Assembly (NCBI GenBank): GCA_964036195.1
Contig: OZ038460.1
Coordinates: 14,139,504-14,203,503 of the forward strand
DNA from: Sphaerolaimus hirsutus
Taxonomy: Eukaryota; Nematoda; Chromadorea; Monhysterida; Sphaerolaimidae
DNA length: 64,000 nucleotides
Reading direction: 5' to 3'
This document shows positions 60,443 through 64,000 of the stretch, piece by piece. Made by a program: the position numbers and the translations under genes. The notes below the pieces were generated by a model, which ran no database searches, was not told the DNA's origin, and saw only the letters and a program-made list of their open reading frames with translations. The stretch's first letter is position 1. Each line of letters opens with the position of its first letter.

Positions 60443-63400
60443 TTTTTACTTCAGTGTCGATTTTATATTCAACACCGTCCTCTGTGTCGATTTCAAGAGG
60501 CACTAGGTTAGATGGAGATCTACGTGTGCGACGGCCGTTGCTTGACAATACTGTGACTGCACGTATTTTGCCATTGCTTGACACGTGTATTTCGTGAACG
60601 CGGCCCATTTGCCACATGCCGCGTGGCTGTTTATCATCTGTGATTAACACCACTTGTCCACGTTTGGGAGCTTCGTTGATTGTACCTTTTTTCAAGCGTT
60701 GATTTTTAGCTCGATCTTTGAGTAGGTCAATGTATTGACGTGACCACTCATACCAAAGCACTTCACGATTGTGACGAATTTGGTCCCAAAGTAGTGTGAT
60801 ATCATCTCTGTCCTTTTCAGGTACAGAATTGAGTGCAATTTCATCAATGCAGTTGACGTCATTGACACGTGGGGGTGTGAGTGTGTAGGATTTTCCAATT
60901 TGTGAAGGTGTGAGATTGAAAGATCCATCCGTCAGCTTATCCCATTCCTCTTTTGGAATTTTTCGCATGGGTTCAATCGTGGTGGAATCGAGTTCCATCT
61001 CACGTTTTTCATCCATGTAACATGGTGGTGGGGTGCCCCAAAGAAAATGTATTGGGCGCAGGATCGCTGCACCAATGTCTGTGTTTGACAAGTATGACAA
61101 TGGTCGCGTATTGACGGAGAATTCGACGTCAAGCATGACTGTGAGAAATTCATGCCATGTGAGACAACGTCGTCCGCATGCCTTTTTGAGCAAGCGTTTG
61201 ACTAATCCTACCATGCGTTCGTACACGCCGCCTTGCCAAGGACTATTGGCTGTGATAAAATGCCATTTCACGTCCGGCAGTAATTTGACACAGTTTTTAA
61301 ACGCGGGGGCATTGTCGGACCAAATTGTGTCCGGCATGCCACGGCGCGAAATAAAACGATTTAGAGCCATAATTGTGTCGGCCGTTGAGACACTATTGGT
61401 TGACTCTAAATGAATGGCGCGTGTGCTGAAGCATGTTAGCAACAAAATGTGTTGACTGTGACGGGTACCGTTTTGTGAATAAATTAACGGTCCCATATAA
61501 TCAATACCAATATGTTGAAATGGTTTGATTTGTGATTGAGTTCGAGTGACAGGTAGTGTGTGAAAATCAGGTAATGTGAATGGACCTCCTTCCGCTTTGC
61601 GGCATGTGACACATTTTCGCAGAATTTTTGCAACTACCTGCTTGGCACTTGACAACCAGCAGTGTTCGCGTAAATCTGCTAAAGTGTGAAGCATGCCACT
61701 GTGACCAGCAAGCTCATGAAAATGAGTAACTACTAGCGTTGTTAACCACCCGGTCTTTGGCAGGTAGTAAAACAACGAAGGGTTTCGGTGTTCTTTGTGA
61801 GACACACGCGTGACACAATATAATAAATTATTCCACGCGTCCCATTTGAGCATGTGGTGTTTGCCAAGTTGCGCTTGTGAAATGCAACCGGCACATTCCT
61901 CTGCTTGTGAAATGCGCAATACATGTCTAAATGCTTCGTTTAAATCAGCTTGTGTGATGGGTTTCGATAAATATTCGCTTTCACGCTTTGCAGCTTTATG
62001 CATAGAGCGATTTAGCCAATATGTTTTGACACGAAGTAGATATACGACAGTGCGCAACAATTTTGACAGTGTTGAAAATTGTCGAATGTCGATTTCGAAT
62101 GGATTTGAAGGGATGTGACGTTGTCGACTTTCGACAAACGGATTTTGAGGAGTGACATTTTGTGACAAATTGGGGTCCAAATTGACAGGCGCTTGCTGTG
62201 CAAGAGCATTAGCTGGTTGTGAAACAGGCTGTGAAGTTACTGCTCCAGCATATAAAGGTCGACTGATGTGAGTGTCGCCTTTCGCAAGCTCTTCGGTGAC
62301 AGGTTGCGCTTGATATTGCGAAATGTCAAGCATGGTTGATGTGAGGGGTTCAGCGAAAAATGTGGGTCCGGTAAACCACATTGTTTCGATCATTAGTTGA
62401 TCAAAAGTACATCCCCGTGACGCAATGTCAGCTGGATTGTCTTTTGTAGCAACTTTGCAAATTTGAATGCAATGTTTTGACATTAGTGAATGGATTTTGG
62501 TGACCCAATTGTTGACAAAAGTAGCCAGCGGCTTTGCTGTATATAGCCAGCCGATGACAACTGTACTATCGGTCCAGAGGAAATTACTGTGAATTTTCCA
62601 TCCACCCAGCTCAGCGAGTTCATGATGTAAATAATCGATGAGCTGTGCACCAATTGTGACACCTAGCAATTCCAAGCGTGTGATTGTGAGGGGTTGACCT
62701 TGTTTTGACGGAAGTGGGGCTAATTTTGTGCGAGCTGTGAGAAAACCACTAAAATATCGGTCATCTTCATAGCCATATTCGTCAGGTGAAATCGCTTTTT
62801 GACGTAAATAAGCGCAAACGGCGTATCCGTCTTTTGAGGCATCACAAAACACATGTAATTCTAATGGCCGTGTTTCGGCTTTGACATCGATGCCAAAAGA
62901 ATGAAATGAGCGCGGGAATTTGATTTGACTTATGGACGAGAGATGTCGTTTTAAATCGTCCAGTAAATCATCCGCCTCTGGGTCTTCGATGAGTTCATCC
63001 CAGGTTGTGATATTGCACCTTTGAATTATTTGTGACACGCGAAATTTCAACCGAAATAACGCAGGTGCTGTGATGCCAATAGGATCGTATGTTGAAGCCA
63101 GCAATTTGTTCAAATTGCGGCGTGTGGCTGTGACAATGAGCGTGAAATCTTTCTTGGGAGCTGGCACCGCAATGGTGTCTTCAATGTGATCGTAAACGAG
63201 ACCCATTACTTTGATATATTGTGACTGTTTCGGGTTGAGATCATCAGGTTTGATTTTCTCCGAAACAATACGCGAATTTGTCATCCATTCGCGCATGTTG
63301 AAATTTGCTCTGGCAAAAACAGCTTTAATTAAGCGATAGAGCTGTATTGCATATTTTTCATCATCTACGCTGATAACTAAATTATCAACGTAAATGCTGT

Positions 63401-64000
63401 TGAGCAACAGCTCCAGTTTCGATCGTTCATGTGTCTCAGCGGGATGCATGTGAGCTAATTCCGCTTCTAGGTGATATTTGATAACAGTTGACAAAATGGA
63501 TGGACTGCATGTGAGACCAAACAGCACCCTTGTGAATTGCATCATTTGAATATTGTCTTCGTGAGATGGAATAGTGTCATCACGCAGCCAGTAAAATTTT
63601 GTGAAAGCGCGTGATTTTGGGTGAAGAGCAATTTGTAAAAATGCTTTCTCAATATCTGCTAATAACACCACTTTTCCGGCTCTGAAGCGAAGCATTAATC
63701 CGAGCGCCAGTGGTGTGAGAACTGGGCCTCGAAATAAGCAATTGTTGAGACTTGGCTTGCCTGCAGAACCATCATACACTATTCGACATGTTGTCGATCT
63801 GCCAGGTGTGATGACAGGTTGGTGAGGTAAGATGTGTTCTTGCAAACCATCTTGTGAACCATATACGGGTTCTATGACACCCTTGTGAAGTTGATCTGAG
63901 ATGACTTTCGCGTATGTGGCGAATAAATCGGGATCTTTTCGAAACCGTTTCAACAGTGATAGAAAGCGGCGAAATGCTTCTGCATTGTTGGTTGGCAATT
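60192..64000 (-). CDS. pol: BEL/Pao Pol: reverse transcriptase, RNase H, integrase (5' end outside)
   Basis: The open frame enters from the right edge. RT: FATYAKVISDQLHKGVIEPV, CRIVYDGSAGKPSLNNCL, LLADIEKAFLQI, VLFGLTCSPSILSTVI and the active-site box YVDN (usually YVDD). RNase H: LHVFCDASKDGYAVCAYLRQ, RLELLGVTIGAQLIDYL, LWTDSTVVIGWL, NPADIASRG. Integrase: zinc-binding HHCC (HFHELAGHSGMLH ... CVTCRK), catalytic D in IGIDYMGPL, D in WSDNAPAF and E in GGVYERMVGL, then a Pao-type C-terminal domain (GQVVLITDDKQPRGMWQMGR). No internal stop, so this copy may be young. Gag and protease lie beyond 64,000. The last 250 bases overlap env. Confidence 0.95.
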   Translation of the reverse strand, partial: LPTNNAEAFRRFLSLLKRFRKDPDLFATYAKVISDQLHKGVIEPVYGSQDGLQEHILPHQPVITPGRSTTCRIVYDGSAGKPSLNNCLFRGPVLTPLALGLMLRFRAGKVVLLADIEKAFLQIALHPKSRAFTKFYWLRDDTIPSHEDNIQMMQFTRVLFGLTCSPSILSTVIKYHLEAELAHMHPAETHERSKLELLLNSIYVDNLVISVDDEKYAIQLYRLIKAVFARANFNMREWMTNSRIVSEKIKPDDLNPKQSQYIKVMGLVYDHIEDTIAVPAPKKDFTLIVTATRRNLNKLLASTYDPIGITAPALFRLKFRVSQIIQRCNITTWDELIEDPEADDLLDDLKRHLSSISQIKFPRSFHSFGIDVKAETRPLELHVFCDASKDGYAVCAYLRQKAISPDEYGYEDDRYFSGFLTARTKLAPLPSKQGQPLTITRLELLGVTIGAQLIDYLHHELAELGGWKIHSNFLWTDSTVVIGWLYTAKPLATFVNNWVTKIHSLMSKHCIQICKVATKDNPADIASRGCTFDQLMIETMWFTGPTFFAEPLTSTMLDISQYQAQPVTEELAKGDTHISRPLYAGAVTSQPVSQPANALAQQAPVNLDPNLSQNVTPQNPFVESRQRHIPSNPFEIDIRQFSTLSKLLRTVVYLLRVKTYWLNRSMHKAAKRESEYLSKPITQADLNEAFRHVLRISQAEECAGCISQAQLGKHHMLKWDAWNNLLYCVTRVSHKEHRNPSLFYYLPKTGWLTTLVVTHFHELAGHSGMLHTLADLREHCWLSSAKQVVAKILRKCVTCRKAEGGPFTLPDFHTLPVTRTQSQIKPFQHIGIDYMGPLIYSQNGTRHSQHILLLTCFSTRAIHLESTNSVSTADTIMALNRFISRRGMPDTIWSDNAPAFKNCVKLLPDVKWHFITANSPWQGGVYERMVGLVKRLLKKACGRRCLTWHEFLTVMLDVEFSVNTRPLSYLSNTDIGAAILRPIHFLWGTPPPCYMDEKREMELDSTTIEPMRKIPKEEWDKLTDGSFNLTPSQIGKSYTLTPPRVNDVNCIDEIALNSVPEKDRDDITLLWDQIRHNREVLWYEWSRQYIDLLKDRAKNQRLKKGTINEAPKRGQVVLITDDKQPRGMWQMGRVHEIHVSSNGKIRAVTVLSSNGRRTRRSPSNLVPLEIDTEDGVEYKIDTEVKNDDNSQPSPDKGDDSQTDQSHQQSQSSQQDARCANPRRTCRYTGTFVLGKRVAFNGAHVANTIKISQRAHMDRSISQNFQSVP

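Overview
This window comes from the nuclear genome of an invertebrate animal. It has spliced genes with short GT-AG introns, animal-specific gene families (two-pore potassium channel, DEG/ENaC channel, Frizzled, LDLa-trypsin protease) and GC-rich exons in an AT-rich background packed with transposons. I cannot name the phylum. All exon joins below were worked out by hand from reading frame, splice sites and intron phase.

Layout. 1-1,908 (+): 3' part of a K2P potassium channel gene. 3,388-5,721 (+): 3' part of a fibronectin type III gene. 5,702-19,409 (-): a DEG/ENaC-type sodium channel gene that converges on it; its largest intron holds a broken APE-type LINE and a degraded SGNH-esterase-like ORF. 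19,410-26,745: non-coding DNA with several DNA-transposon derivatives. 26,746-35,925: nested transposons, with an almost intact DIRS-type tyrosine-recombinase retrotransposon (26,793-32,429) inside one arm of a TIR element that also carries several hAT-like MITEs. 37,821-42,609 (-): a complete ten-exon Frizzled Wnt receptor. 46,817-53,597 (-): a complete eight-exon secreted serine protease (signal peptide, LDLa, LDLa, Thr-rich linker, trypsin). 56,110-64,000 (-): 3' portion of a BEL/Pao LTR retrotransposon with an envelope-like gene.

Most notable: one small inverted-repeat transposon family (TIR core CAGTCCCAGACC) appears to make spliceosomal introns. Its copies form, base for base, Frizzled intron 6 and DEG/ENaC intron 1. 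In Frizzled a CAGG target duplication supplies the splice sites. In the channel the duplication is mutated and splicing seems to use an AG three bases downstream. Such elements are called introners; this family is unknown to me.

Other strong signals are hAT-like MITEs with 8-bp target duplications and bodies made of one drifting short word each, a modular CACTAG-ended MITE family, strong enrichment of the pentamer TCACA along the sense strand of the BEL/Pao element, and a 380-codon ORF overprinted on its env tail. No tRNA, rRNA or CRISPR features were recognised.
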